Assembly (NCBI GenBank): GCA_963711255.1
Contig: CAVQDO010000035.1
Coordinates: 197,260-261,259, forward strand
Length of the DNA stretch: 64,000 nucleotides
Source: GCA-2746365 sp963711255
GTDB lineage: Bacteria > Pseudomonadota > Gammaproteobacteria > SZUA-229
Direction of reading: 5' to 3'
The notes beneath the pieces were generated by a model. It saw only the letters and a list, made by a program, of their open reading frames with translations, had not been told where the DNA came from and ran no database searches. Below are positions 1 through 8,255 of this stretch, piece after piece (position 1 is the first letter of the stretch; each line of letters opens with the position of its first letter). The translations under genes were made by a program, and so were the position numbers.

Positions 1-237
1 ACGGAAACCATAATTCTGGCACATGCAAAAATGAATGATCTGGTAACCGCAGTTGGCAACGGCACGGTCACAAATTATGTGTCTTATGTTATGTCGGGCA
101 AGAGTCAACAGGCACCCACCGGGCTTCAGTCAGGAACTATATTGATCCGTGATGACCGTTCTGGTGACTATGGCAGAAACCTGAGTATCAGTCAGACAGG
201 GCGGGTTAATACTGTAACCGGAGTCACCGTGCCATGA
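1..237 (+). CDS. Minor pilin, GspH/FimT-like, C-terminal fragment
   Basis: The reading frame is open from the first base, so this is the 3' end of a gene that starts upstream of the window; the internal ATG at 31 is not a credible start. The visible C-terminal 78 residues (a region ending GRVNTVTGVTVP) look like the beta-rich end of a FimT/FimU/GspH type minor pilin. Such proteins sit with PilV, PilW and PilX in the priming complex at the tip of type IV pili. The stop codon overlaps the start of pilV in an ATGA arrangement, so the two are translationally coupled. The family call rests mostly on context because the diagnostic N-terminal prepilin helix is missing. Confidence 0.7.
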   Translation, partial: TETIILAHAKMNDLVTAVGNGTVTNYVSYVMSGKSQQAPTGLQSGTILIRDDRSGDYGRNLSISQTGRVNTVTGVTVP

Positions 238-758
238 AAAAACTTTTTACTGCTCCACGTATATCAGCTAACCGGGGTTTCACGCTTCTCGAAGTACTGG
301 TGGCTACAGTTATTCTTGCGGTTGGTCTATTAGGTATTTCTGCCCTGCAGGTTACCGGACTGCGCAGTAACTTTTCCTCGCTGGTTCGTTCACAGGCAAC
401 ATTGTCTGCCTATGATATGTCGGATCGCATGCGTGCCAATGGTGAGGCCTTTTTAACAGGGGTAGCTTATTATGATAACCCTGTGTCCGCGGCCAATGCT
501 AACTGTTTAACAGTCACAGGATGCGATTCTCAGGAAATGGCCGAGAATGATATGTTTGCATGGAACGCTGAGCTTGCGAATGCATTACCTTCAGGCGAAG
601 GTGTCGTATGTATTGATAGTACACCCCTTGATGGTGCGTTTAGTGCATCACCGGCCTGTGACGGAGTCGGTTCTGGTTATGCAATAAAAATCTGGTGGCG
701 AGATAGCCGCGATAATACAGCGCCGCTCAAGCGTTTTGTGGTTACTTACCTGAAATAA
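234..758 (+). CDS. pilV: Type IV pilus minor pilin PilV
   Basis: The product is 174 residues. A type III prepilin signal is visible at residues 14-17 (RGFT) followed by LLEVLVATVILAVGLLG, the class III hydrophobic helix with glutamate at mature position 5 that the prepilin peptidase PilD recognises. The continuation (GISALQVTGLRSN) is typical of PilV, a minor pilin that primes pilus assembly with PilW, PilX and PilY1 at the inner membrane. Four cysteines in the globular part could form disulfides. The ATG overlaps the stop of the preceding pilin gene by four bases, and pilW follows after 11 bases, so it lies in the same operon. Confidence 0.9.
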   Translation: MKKLFTAPRISANRGFTLLEVLVATVILAVGLLGISALQVTGLRSNFSSLVRSQATLSAYDMSDRMRANGEAFLTGVAYYDNPVSAANANCLTVTGCDSQEMAENDMFAWNAELANALPSGEGVVCIDSTPLDGAFSASPACDGVGSGYAIKIWWRDSRDNTAPLKRFVVTYLK

Positions 759-769
759 GGAATGCGCTA

Positions 770-1579
770 ATGCAGAAAAATTATAGACTTCCCCTACAGC
801 TTGCTAAACGATCTTCATACGGTAGATCTCAGCGCGGCTTTACTATGGTTGAAATAATGGTCGCCATGGCCATCGGCCTTTTTCTTGTCGCGGGTATATT
901 TCAACTGTTTGTTGCGAACAAGCAATCCAATCGAATTCAGAATAACTTATCGCATGTACAGGAGAACGGCCGATTTGCTATCGATGAGTTAGGCCGGGTT
1001 CTGCGTATGGCAGGACTCAAGTCCGATCCGTTAGATACGACCACTTTTGCCGGTACGGCAGTAGTGAATGGTGTTGACAATGGCAGCCAGGGCGCCGATG
1101 AAGTTTTTGTCTCTTTTCAGGGCACGACAGGTACAGCGCTGGCAGGTGGAGCGGTCGACTGCCTGGGTACAAAATTTCTCGATACATCGACCACGGTTAC
1201 AAACCACTTCTACCTTGATAATGATGCTAACGGTGTGACTAATCTTTTTTGTTCAGAAACGACCGCAGTGGCGCCGAGTCCGCAACCCCTGGTTGAAGAT
1301 GTCGTCGATATGCAGATCACTTATGGCATAGATGCTGATGATAACGGCACCGCTGAGTATTATGTGGACGCGACCACGGTTACCACTGGCACAGCTGGTG
1401 TACCTGACTGGCCAAAGGTGGTGAGCGTTAAGATTAACCTGCTGGTAGCCTCACGTGAAGATGCCGTCGCCCAGACTGCGCAGACATACAATTTCGCGGG
1501 CGCCTCGGTTACTGCCAGCGATAAACGTCTCTATAAGGTGTTTAATGTCACTGTTGCTTTACGCAACCGTCTGGGATGA
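770..1579 (+). CDS. pilW: Type IV pilus minor pilin PilW
   Basis: The product is 269 residues. The prepilin cleavage motif is at about residues 23-26 (RGFT) and is followed by MVEIMVAMAIGLFLVAGIF, the N-terminal helix that anchors the pilin in the inner membrane before assembly. The stretch NGRFAIDELGRVLRMAG shortly after the helix is characteristic of PilW. The length is normal for the family. It works with PilV, PilX and the PilY1 adhesin as the initiation complex of the pilus. The stop codon overlaps the next start (ATGA at 1576), a sign of translational coupling with pilX. Confidence 0.92.
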   Translation: MQKNYRLPLQLAKRSSYGRSQRGFTMVEIMVAMAIGLFLVAGIFQLFVANKQSNRIQNNLSHVQENGRFAIDELGRVLRMAGLKSDPLDTTTFAGTAVVNGVDNGSQGADEVFVSFQGTTGTALAGGAVDCLGTKFLDTSTTVTNHFYLDNDANGVTNLFCSETTAVAPSPQPLVEDVVDMQITYGIDADDNGTAEYYVDATTVTTGTAGVPDWPKVVSVKINLLVASREDAVAQTAQTYNFAGASVTASDKRLYKVFNVTVALRNRLG

Positions 1580-2196
1580 GGTCGACCATGAAAGCTGATA
1601 CGAAATCTGATATGAACTCCAATATAGGCTCTGGCATGAAGCAGACGATGACGATGTCTGTCGCCACTCGCAAAACTTGCAGTCAATTTGGAAAAAAACA
1701 GCAGGGTGCAGTGCTTATCGTTGGCCTGATCATGTTGCTGGTGATGACCTTGATCGGCCTGTCTGCGATGCGCTCGACAATCCTGGAAGAGAAGATGGCG
1801 GGTAATTATCGCGATAGCAATATTGCTTTTCAGGTAGCAGAAGCAGCATTGCGTGATGGCGAAAATGATATTCTCTGTGACGGCTGTACGCGCGGTTCGC
1901 CTATTTCCGGTCTTACTAATTTTAATGCTAGCTGCACCGACGGTCTTTGTGATGGCTGGACGCCGACTGTCTGGACGGATACTGGCAAGATGGGGAATGC
2001 GATTGGTTACGGTACCTATACCGGCGCGACTGCGATCGCGGGTGTAGCGGCCGCACCCAAATACCTGGTTGAAGGCAAGCGTTGTATTGCAGCGGGCTGG
2101 GCATCATGGAAATATTGTTATCAAATTACGGCAACGGGTTATGGCGGGTCATCGAATACGGCACGCATAATACAGGAAGTTTATATAACACCATAA
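1576..2196 (+). CDS. pilX: Type IV pilus assembly protein PilX
   Basis: The product is 206 residues with a long Met-rich leader. The core motif starts at about residue 43 (QQGAVLIVGLIMLLVMTL) and is followed by IGLSAMRSTILEEKMAGN, which is the signature of the PilX N-terminal family. PilX is a minor pilin-like protein that supports pilus priming and links to PilY1. The chosen start overlaps the pilW stop; later ATGs at 1588, 1612 or 1636 could also be used, since the 40-residue leader is longer than usual and poor in conserved sequence. Several cysteines in the soluble part could pair. pilY1 starts 59 bases downstream. Confidence 0.87.
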   Translation: MRSTMKADTKSDMNSNIGSGMKQTMTMSVATRKTCSQFGKKQQGAVLIVGLIMLLVMTLIGLSAMRSTILEEKMAGNYRDSNIAFQVAEAALRDGENDILCDGCTRGSPISGLTNFNASCTDGLCDGWTPTVWTDTGKMGNAIGYGTYTGATAIAGVAAAPKYLVEGKRCIAAGWASWKYCYQITATGYGGSSNTARIIQEVYITP

Positions 2197-2255
2197 ATTA
2201 AGGGATAATCAATTCGTCCCGATGAGTTACTTTCCTTAAGTGGAGACATAGTTTT

Positions 2256-5200
2256 ATGAATACGATATCTAAAAAGAAAAAGGTGCTTTACCGACGTGTT
2301 GCCAAAATCAATCTTGGTCTACTGCTAATGGTGCCTGCATCGATAGCTACGGCATCTTTACTGTCTATTGCAGATCAACCGCTTTTTGTTACCAATGCTC
2401 AAAAGGCAAATGTAATGGTGGTACTGGATAACTCTAACAGTATGGATGAAGGTGCAAGCGGTGCCGCTGTGGGCAGTGACAGTCCTGACAGCAAATCGGA
2501 AATCGCGCGTAATGCCGTTAAGGATTTGATTACCACCTATAGCGGCAAGATAAATATGGGACTGGTAGCTTATCAACAATCGGGAGTATCAGGTCGACGT
2601 ATTCATAATACACCCTATGATGCCAGTTATAACCCGGCAAATTATGATCCGAGTCACACATTTCCCCGCGATTCGCTGACAAAAAAATACCGAACCCCCA
2701 ATACTTCAAACCCTGGTACTTTTATTTATTATAATGTCGCACTGCCATTTTATGCGGGCTCAAATCAGGGCACTGCCTTTTGTTATTCTGCTACTGCAGA
2801 TTTTGATAATGGCAGCGAGACGTATCCAGGCGGCCCATGGGATTTTTATAACTGCTGGAGAAATAAAACAGACCTGCTGGACACTAATTCCGGGTTTTCT
2901 ACTGGTGCCGGTGGTGGTAGTTTCTTCCCCACGGACAGTGACCTGGCACAAAACATCCTTGATTTTGGAACCCATCTTGCCTGGTATTATGTTGGCAGGA
3001 CCTGGTTTTCTAACTCTTCTCCCGGTAAAGGTTATCTGCATGTGCCAATAGCCGATCTTGATGCGACACAGGCGACAGCACTTAATAACAAGCTTGCCGT
3101 TTCGCAATTTGTTACTAATGGAACCAGCGCTTTATTGCCTTTGCAAAATGCAGGTCTCACGCCCATTGAAGGTACCCTGCTGACGGTAAAAGATTATTTT
3201 GAAGGTAATTTGGCTGCCGCTGAAGGCGGTCCTGAGCCTGAACCACCGGAGTCATGCGGCAAAAACTTTGTTGCGCTGATGACCGACGGTCTGCCCTCCG
3301 TCGCTCAGGATGGTACCGTGCTGAGCGACCCGGCAGCGGCTATCACCGCTGCGGCCAATGCTGCGGCTGCCCTGCAAAGTGCTACAATCGGGGTAAAGAA
3401 TGGCGACATAGATACCTATGTAATCGGTTTCGCGTTGCCTTTTGGCACGGACCCTACTACACTGGATCAGATTGCGGTAGCCGGTGGTACCTCAAATGCG
3501 TACCTGGCCAGTGATCCGGTGGGCCTGGTAACTGCTTTCAACACCATATTCAAGGATATCCTGGAAAAGACAGGGGCTTCTTCATCTGCTGCAACCAACT
3601 CGACATCACTTTCCAGTAACAGTCATATCTATCAGGCGCGTTTCGACAGTGGTGACTGGACCGGACAATTATTATCAAAGGCAATCAGTGATCTTGGTGT
3701 AATCAGTGCGGTTAACGAGTGGGACGCTGGTATTGAGATTAATAGTCTCAGCTCTGCCACCCGTAAAATCATCACCACGAGTCGAGATACCCGGCGTGGC
3801 ATAGCATTTCAGTGGTCAGTCCTCGATGCACTGACAGACACCACACAGAAAGATTTTTTGAATGCGGACGCCTCAGGTACGCCTGATGGCCTGGGTTCTG
3901 ACAGGGTAGTTTATATTCGGGGTGACGATGTTGCTGGTTTTCGACCGCGCCCCATTAGTAAATTAGGCGATATCATCAACTCCAGCCCGTTTTTTTTAGG
4001 GCCGCCTGACGCCGGTTATAACGATAGCGAAATGCCCGGTTATTCCGCATTTCGTAGCGCCAATTATGGCCGCGCGCCGATGATTTTTGCCGGCGCCAAC
4101 GATGGTATGTTGCATGCTTTCGATGCAAGTTCGACAACGAGTGGTGGTAAAGAAATCATGGCTTTTGTACCCAGCCCCGTGTATAAAAATTTGAGTGCAT
4201 TGACGGATCCCGATTATGGTGGTGGTGTTCCACATAAGTATTACGTCGATGGTTCGCCGATGGTTGCTGATGCCAACCTGGGTAATGACGCCACGCCATC
4301 ATGGAAAACCGTTCTCGCGGGCGGGCTCAATGCGGGCGGTCAGGCTTATTATGCGCTGGATGTGACTGATCTGTCCTCTTTTGCGGAAGCTGATGCAGCA
4401 AACACTCTACTCTGGGAGTTTACCGACGAAGACGATGCTGACCTGGGTTATAGTTTTAACCAGGCGACACTCAATCGCTTAACCAATCAGTCGGCACAAA
4501 TCGCCCGTATGCAAAATGGTAAGTGGGCACTGATCGTTGGCAATGGCTACAATAATACAGAGGCTGACGGGAATGTCAGTGCGACGGGGCATGCTTCGCT
4601 ATTTATCCTGTTTCTTGACGGCGGGCTGGATGGTAGCTGGACTCTTGGCAGTGATTACATAAAAATCGATACCAAGGCAGGAGATACTACTACGCCTAAT
4701 GGTCTTGCAACACCTCGGCCCATCGATAGCGATGGTGACGGCCGTGTCGACACGGTGTATGCCGGTGACCTGTTAGGTAATGTATGGAAATTTGACCTGA
4801 GTAATTCTTCGACTGCTAGCTGGGGTGTAGCGTATGGTACGGCTGCGACGCCCGCACCACTGTACACGGCTAAAGATTCTGTTGGTACTGCGCAGCCCAT
4901 CACTACAGCGCCATTGGCGACGCTGACACCTGATGGCGACATGATTATTGGTTTTGCAACGGGTTTATATCTAGGCATTAGCGATATATCGACTACTGGC
5001 ACACAATCGATCTACGGTATTGTGGATAGTGGCGCAGCGTTAGCGCCTGTGCGTTCAATCCTGGTGGCACAAACAGTCGATTCTGTGGCAACAGTGACTT
5101 CTACTGCCACCCCACCCACAGATGTTGAAATTCGTATCTCGAGTCAGAATTCGATTGATTATACGCTCAAAAAAGGCTGGTATATGGATCTGCCCGAGTC

Positions 5201-5552
5201 GGGCGAACGGGTGGTGTTTAACCCGATCCTGCGTGATGGCCGTTTTGTATTCACCACGCTTACACCAAATACCACGGTCTGTGAGTTTGGTGGCAGCAGC
5301 TGGTTAATGGAGCTGGATTATCTCACGGGTGGCAGGTTGAATGTGCAGCCTTTCTCACAGGTAGGCAAACAGGGCACCAAGCAGGTATCGGGTATCCGGA
5401 TTGGAAATATCATGACCACGCCGACAGTAATTACTGACCGCGGTAATCAGCAGGAATTTAAAATTGGTAACGATAGCTCTGGTACCACGAACGTGATTCA
5501 AGAGACGGTGCAATTTAGAACAGGACGCCTTTTGTGGCGAGAGATCCGCTAA
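2256..5552 (+). CDS. pilY1: PilY1 family type IV pilus tip/assembly protein
   Basis: The product is 1098 residues, within the usual PilY1 size. A signal segment lies near residues 20-35. It is followed by a von Willebrand factor A-like region at about residues 50-430 with a MIDAS motif (VVLDNSNSMDEG, the DxSxS pattern) and MTDGLPS. The C-terminal half is the PilY1 beta-propeller: AGANDGMLHAFDA near residue 610 and a calcium-binding loop DSDGDGRVD near residue 825, followed by YAGDLLGNVWKFDL. PilY1 sits at the pilus tip, primes assembly with the minor pilins, and controls retraction through calcium binding and mechanosensing. The upstream gap holds an RBS-like AAGTGGAG. Confidence 0.93.
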   Translation: MNTISKKKKVLYRRVAKINLGLLLMVPASIATASLLSIADQPLFVTNAQKANVMVVLDNSNSMDEGASGAAVGSDSPDSKSEIARNAVKDLITTYSGKINMGLVAYQQSGVSGRRIHNTPYDASYNPANYDPSHTFPRDSLTKKYRTPNTSNPGTFIYYNVALPFYAGSNQGTAFCYSATADFDNGSETYPGGPWDFYNCWRNKTDLLDTNSGFSTGAGGGSFFPTDSDLAQNILDFGTHLAWYYVGRTWFSNSSPGKGYLHVPIADLDATQATALNNKLAVSQFVTNGTSALLPLQNAGLTPIEGTLLTVKDYFEGNLAAAEGGPEPEPPESCGKNFVALMTDGLPSVAQDGTVLSDPAAAITAAANAAAALQSATIGVKNGDIDTYVIGFALPFGTDPTTLDQIAVAGGTSNAYLASDPVGLVTAFNTIFKDILEKTGASSSAATNSTSLSSNSHIYQARFDSGDWTGQLLSKAISDLGVISAVNEWDAGIEINSLSSATRKIITTSRDTRRGIAFQWSVLDALTDTTQKDFLNADASGTPDGLGSDRVVYIRGDDVAGFRPRPISKLGDIINSSPFFLGPPDAGYNDSEMPGYSAFRSANYGRAPMIFAGANDGMLHAFDASSTTSGGKEIMAFVPSPVYKNLSALTDPDYGGGVPHKYYVDGSPMVADANLGNDATPSWKTVLAGGLNAGGQAYYALDVTDLSSFAEADAANTLLWEFTDEDDADLGYSFNQATLNRLTNQSAQIARMQNGKWALIVGNGYNNTEADGNVSATGHASLFILFLDGGLDGSWTLGSDYIKIDTKAGDTTTPNGLATPRPIDSDGDGRVDTVYAGDLLGNVWKFDLSNSSTASWGVAYGTAATPAPLYTAKDSVGTAQPITTAPLATLTPDGDMIIGFATGLYLGISDISTTGTQSIYGIVDSGAALAPVRSILVAQTVDSVATVTSTATPPTDVEIRISSQNSIDYTLKKGWYMDLPESGERVVFNPILRDGRFVFTTLTPNTTVCEFGGSSWLMELDYLTGGRLNVQPFSQVGKQGTKQVSGIRIGNIMTTPTVITDRGNQQEFKIGNDSSGTTNVIQETVQFRTGRLLWREIR

Positions 5553-5567
5553 CGAGGACAAACAATT

Positions 5568-5882
5568 ATGAATTATACAAAACTGTTTTTATTCCTGATA
5601 TTTATGATGAGCACGCAGCCGCTGCTGGCGATGAAACTTGCCTCAGATAATGATACTTCTGATGCCGTGGTTACAGAGTTTGACAAGACCGGGAAAGTGG
5701 ATGGTGTTGACGAAAAAGGTCAGTGGATTCGTATCAATAATAAAAAATACATACTGAGTGGTAGCGGCTCGATTAAACTCGAGGACTTGCGTTCAGGTTT
5801 GCCGGTTCATTTCAATATTGAAAAATCGAAGGGTGAACGTAATGGACGTGTTACGCGAATATGGGTAGAAGATAATGAATAA
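5568..5882 (+). CDS. Small secreted PilY2-like protein
   Basis: The product is 104 residues with a Sec signal peptide (residues 1-21, ending QPLLA). The mature part holds alternating beta strands (GKVDGVDEKGQWIRINNKKY, then LSGSGSIKLEDLRSGLPV) and looks like a small beta-barrel or OB-like fold. It lies between pilY1 (15 bases upstream) and pilE (8-base overlap), the place where Pseudomonas has pilY2, so a periplasmic role in pilus biogenesis is likely. The identity rests on position and size more than on sequence, so no gene symbol is given. Confidence 0.65.
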   Translation: MNYTKLFLFLIFMMSTQPLLAMKLASDNDTSDAVVTEFDKTGKVDGVDEKGQWIRINNKKYILSGSGSIKLEDLRSGLPVHFNIEKSKGERNGRVTRIWVEDNE

Positions 5883-6255
5883 AGATAAAGGTTTTACACT
5901 TCTTGAGCTAATGATGGTGGTGGCGATAATCGGTATTATCAGTGCTGTCGCATATCCCAGTTATCAATCGAGCGTACTTAAAGGTCATCGTGCAGAAGCG
6001 CAGGCCGACCTGCTGGAGATTGCGGGATCGCTGGAGCGGACCTACACTGAGACCGGCAGTTATACCACTGCGGCGCTGCCATTTAGTGTTTCACCGCGAA
6101 CGGGATCGACTTCTTACAATATTACACTGGCAAAAGCTGCAGCAACCTTCACGATAACGGCGACTCCTGCGGGTGCGCAGACATCAGATTCCTGTGGAAC
6201 ACTCACTCTGGCTCACACGGGTGTACAGACGCCTGCAACAGAAGGTTGCTGGTAA
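5875..6255 (+). CDS. pilE: Type IV minor pilin PilE
   Basis: The product is 126 residues. It begins with a very short prepilin leader (MNKDKG) and the motif FTLLELMMVVAIIGIISAVA, with glutamate at position 5 of the mature protein. The next segment (YPSYQSSVLKGHRAEAQADL) is typical of PilE-type minor pilins of gammaproteobacteria. Two cysteines near the C-terminus (DSCGTL and the final EGCW) can form the D-region disulfide loop. It overlaps the upstream small gene by eight bases and is the last gene of the pilus operon; ispH converges from the other side 66 bases downstream. Confidence 0.92.
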   Translation: MNKDKGFTLLELMMVVAIIGIISAVAYPSYQSSVLKGHRAEAQADLLEIAGSLERTYTETGSYTTAALPFSVSPRTGSTSYNITLAKAAATFTITATPAGAQTSDSCGTLTLAHTGVQTPATEGCW

Positions 6256-6321
6256 CAGCGGATTACTAGTCGATGTCGGACAATCGAAGCTGGGCAGGCG
6301 GTGTGATTGTTTAACGGAAAA

Positions 6322-7254
6322 TTAACGTAATGCTTTAGGCAACTGAAAATGAACATTTTCAGTTGCCTTTTCATTGGTGATTAAAGTGGTGTCAAACAGG
6401 CTTTCCAGTTTAGAGATAACTTCCTGAACCAGCACTTCCGGTGCCGAGGCACCTGCTGTTACACCGATAGAGTTTGCGCCAACAAACCAGTCATTATTAA
6501 TATCTTCAACGCCGTCGATCAGGTAGGCGTTAACGTTTTGCTTCTCGGCCAGTTCGCGCAAACGATTTGAGTTAGAGCTGTTAGCGGAACCAATAACAAG
6601 GAACACATCAACCTTGTCAGCAAGTTCTCTGACGGCATCCTGGCGGTTCTGTGTGGCGTAACAGATGTCGTCTTTACGCGGTCCCTGAATATCAGGAAAC
6701 TTTTCCTGCAACGCGCTGATAATATTTTTTGTGTCATCAACCGACAGTGTTGTTTGTGTGACGTAGGCCAGTGACTGCGGATTTTTAACCGCTAGTGTCG
6801 TAACATCGTCGACAGTCTCTACCAGGTAAATATTACTTTTTTCATTCTTCCTGTATTGTCCAAGGGTGCCTTCTACTTCCGGGTGGCCCGCATGGCCAAT
6901 AAGAATGACGTCTTCAGCTTTTTTTTCATGCCTGGCGACTTCAAGATGCACCTTGGTAACCAGCGGGCAGGTTGCATCAAATATGCGAAACTCTCTTGCC
7001 TGTGCCTCGTTACGAACTTTTTGGGAGACACCGTGAGCACTGAATATAACCGTTGCACCGTCGGGAATTTCATTTAATTCTTCGACAAAGATAGCACCTT
7101 TTTTGATTAGATCTTTAACCACGTAACGGTTATGTACCACTTCATGGCGCACATAGATAGGTGCTGAAAATATTTCCAGTGCACGTTCAACAATTTCTAT
7201 CGCGCGATCAACGCCCGCACAAAAACCGCGAGGATTGGCAAGATAAATATTCAT
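6322..7254 (-). CDS. ispH: 4-hydroxy-3-methylbut-2-enyl diphosphate reductase IspH (LytB)
   Basis: The product is 310 residues, normal for IspH. It catalyses the last step of the MEP pathway, reducing HMBPP to IPP and DMAPP with a [4Fe-4S] cluster. The three cluster cysteines are seen in PRGFCAGVDRAI (residue 12), FDATCPLVTKVH (about 96) and DDICYATQNRQ (about 198). The substrate-binding SANSSNSNRL and the TAGASAPE motif are also present. It is the last gene of the leftward block ileS-lspA-fkpB-ispH, a conserved gammaproteobacterial order; fkpB ends 9 bases upstream. Its 3' end overlaps a perfect palindrome. Confidence 0.97.
   Translation of the reverse strand: MNIYLANPRGFCAGVDRAIEIVERALEIFSAPIYVRHEVVHNRYVVKDLIKKGAIFVEELNEIPDGATVIFSAHGVSQKVRNEAQAREFRIFDATCPLVTKVHLEVARHEKKAEDVILIGHAGHPEVEGTLGQYRKNEKSNIYLVETVDDVTTLAVKNPQSLAYVTQTTLSVDDTKNIISALQEKFPDIQGPRKDDICYATQNRQDAVRELADKVDVFLVIGSANSSNSNRLRELAEKQNVNAYLIDGVEDINNDWFVGANSIGVTAGASAPEVLVQEVISKLESLFDTTLITNEKATENVHFQLPKALR
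6338..6371 (+). terminator. Perfect 14-bp stem with T-run, likely pil operon terminator inside ispH
   Basis: GGCAACTGAAAATG at 6338-6351 is exactly repeated in inverse at 6354-6367, leaving a two-base loop, and is followed by TTTT on the plus strand. It lies 82 bases after the pilE stop and would end rightward pilus transcripts. It is also within the last codons of the convergent ispH gene, so its sequence encodes part of the IspH C-terminus. Confidence 0.6.
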
Positions 7255-7263
7255 CGTGCTGTT

Positions 7264-7716
7264 TTATTCGATCTGCGCATGTGCATTGTTTACGCCCAGG
7301 ATATTAACGGTAAAGATAATTTCCTGGCCGGCAAGCGGGTGGTTAAAATCGATTTCGACGCTGTCATCTTTCATGCTAACAACGGTGCCTGGTATGTCAT
7401 CGCCATCCGGTGATTCGAAAGCGTAGGACAGGCCTGCTTCGGGTGGCATGTCTTCGGGGAAGTCCGAAAGCGGCATTTCATGTATATTGTCTTCGTCTCG
7501 AATGCCAAAGCCCTGTTCCGGGGTGAGCGTTAATGTTTGCGTATCACCTTCTTTTAAACCAAAGATGGCAAGTTCCATACCTTTTGTTACATCGTCGTGG
7601 CCCATGGAGATTTCTACGGGCTCATCATCAAAGCTGCTTTCGATAACATCGCCGTTGGGTAATTTTATGCTGTAGTGCATTAATACCAGGCTATGCATGT
7701 TAATTTCTTCTGTCAT
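7264..7716 (-). CDS. fkpB: FKBP-type peptidyl-prolyl isomerase, FkpB/SlpA-like
   Basis: The product is 150 residues. It is an FKBP domain (VLMHYSIKLPNGDVIESSF near the start, GMELAIFGLKEGD) with an inserted IF-domain-like segment (TLTPEQGFGIRDEDNIHEMP) and the closing strand FNHPLAGQEIIFTVNI, which is the SlpA/FkpB pattern. These cytoplasmic enzymes speed prolyl isomerisation and act as chaperones. The start ATG at 7716 is the first; a second in-frame ATG at 7698 (MHSL) is possible. It lies 7 bases after lspA, in the lspA-fkpB-ispH order found in E. coli and Pseudomonas. Confidence 0.93.
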   Translation of the reverse strand: MTEEINMHSLVLMHYSIKLPNGDVIESSFDDEPVEISMGHDDVTKGMELAIFGLKEGDTQTLTLTPEQGFGIRDEDNIHEMPLSDFPEDMPPEAGLSYAFESPDGDDIPGTVVSMKDDSVEIDFNHPLAGQEIIFTVNILGVNNAHAQIE

Positions 7717-7723
7717 GTTATTT

Positions 7724-8218
7724 TTATTCCGATTGCGTTTGTTTATTGCGTTTGGTTTCTAATAGCATGTCCAGTATAAGCAGGCCGGCACCCAGGGTAA
7801 TGGCTGAGTCAGCAATGTTAAAAGCAGGGAAGAAGCTGTTGCTGTAGTAAACCTGGATGAAGTCGACAACTTCACCCGTCATGGCGCGGTCGATCAGGTT
7901 ACCGATAGCGCCGCCAAGAATAAAGCTAATGGCAATTTGAATAAGGTGGTTGTCTTTTTGCTGTTCGTCTCGAGTGATTTGCCTTAACCAGATAAAAAGA
8001 AAAATGCTGATTACTGTAGAAATAACAACAAAAAATATTCTTTGCCAGCCACCGGCTTCACTCAGGAAGCTAAAGGCAGCTCCCTTGTTGTACATCAAGG
8101 TGAAGTTGAAGCCTGGAAAAATGGCCACAGGTTGATATAGTAATAGTTCTGCCTCAGCTATTTTTTTTGTTAGCTGATCAAGAACAACGGTTAATACAGA
8201 AAGCCATAGCCATTTCAT
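7724..8218 (-). CDS. lspA: Lipoprotein signal peptidase LspA
   Basis: The product is 164 residues with four hydrophobic segments, the topology of signal peptidase II. The two catalytic aspartates are in GNLIDRAMTGEVVDF (about residue 111) and FNIADSAITLGA (about residue 138). It removes the signal peptide from diacylglyceryl-modified prolipoproteins in the inner membrane. The MYNKGAAFSFL motif is also typical of the family. It is placed between ileS (37 bases upstream) and fkpB (7 bases downstream). Confidence 0.97.
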   Translation of the reverse strand: MKWLWLSVLTVVLDQLTKKIAEAELLLYQPVAIFPGFNFTLMYNKGAAFSFLSEAGGWQRIFFVVISTVISIFLFIWLRQITRDEQQKDNHLIQIAISFILGGAIGNLIDRAMTGEVVDFIQVYYSNSFFPAFNIADSAITLGAGLLILDMLLETKRNKQTQSE

Positions 8219-8255
8219 AAAATAAATTTAAATAGTTTGTCAGTTGTTTTTATCA

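Noticed and set aside
31..237. ATG at 31 as a gene start
   Set aside because: The frame is open to base 1 and there is no ribosome binding site, so it is the end of a longer pilin gene.
3254..5307. Reading frames opposite or alternate to pilY1 and other long genes
   Set aside because: They are out of frame with strongly conserved proteins and lack start signals.
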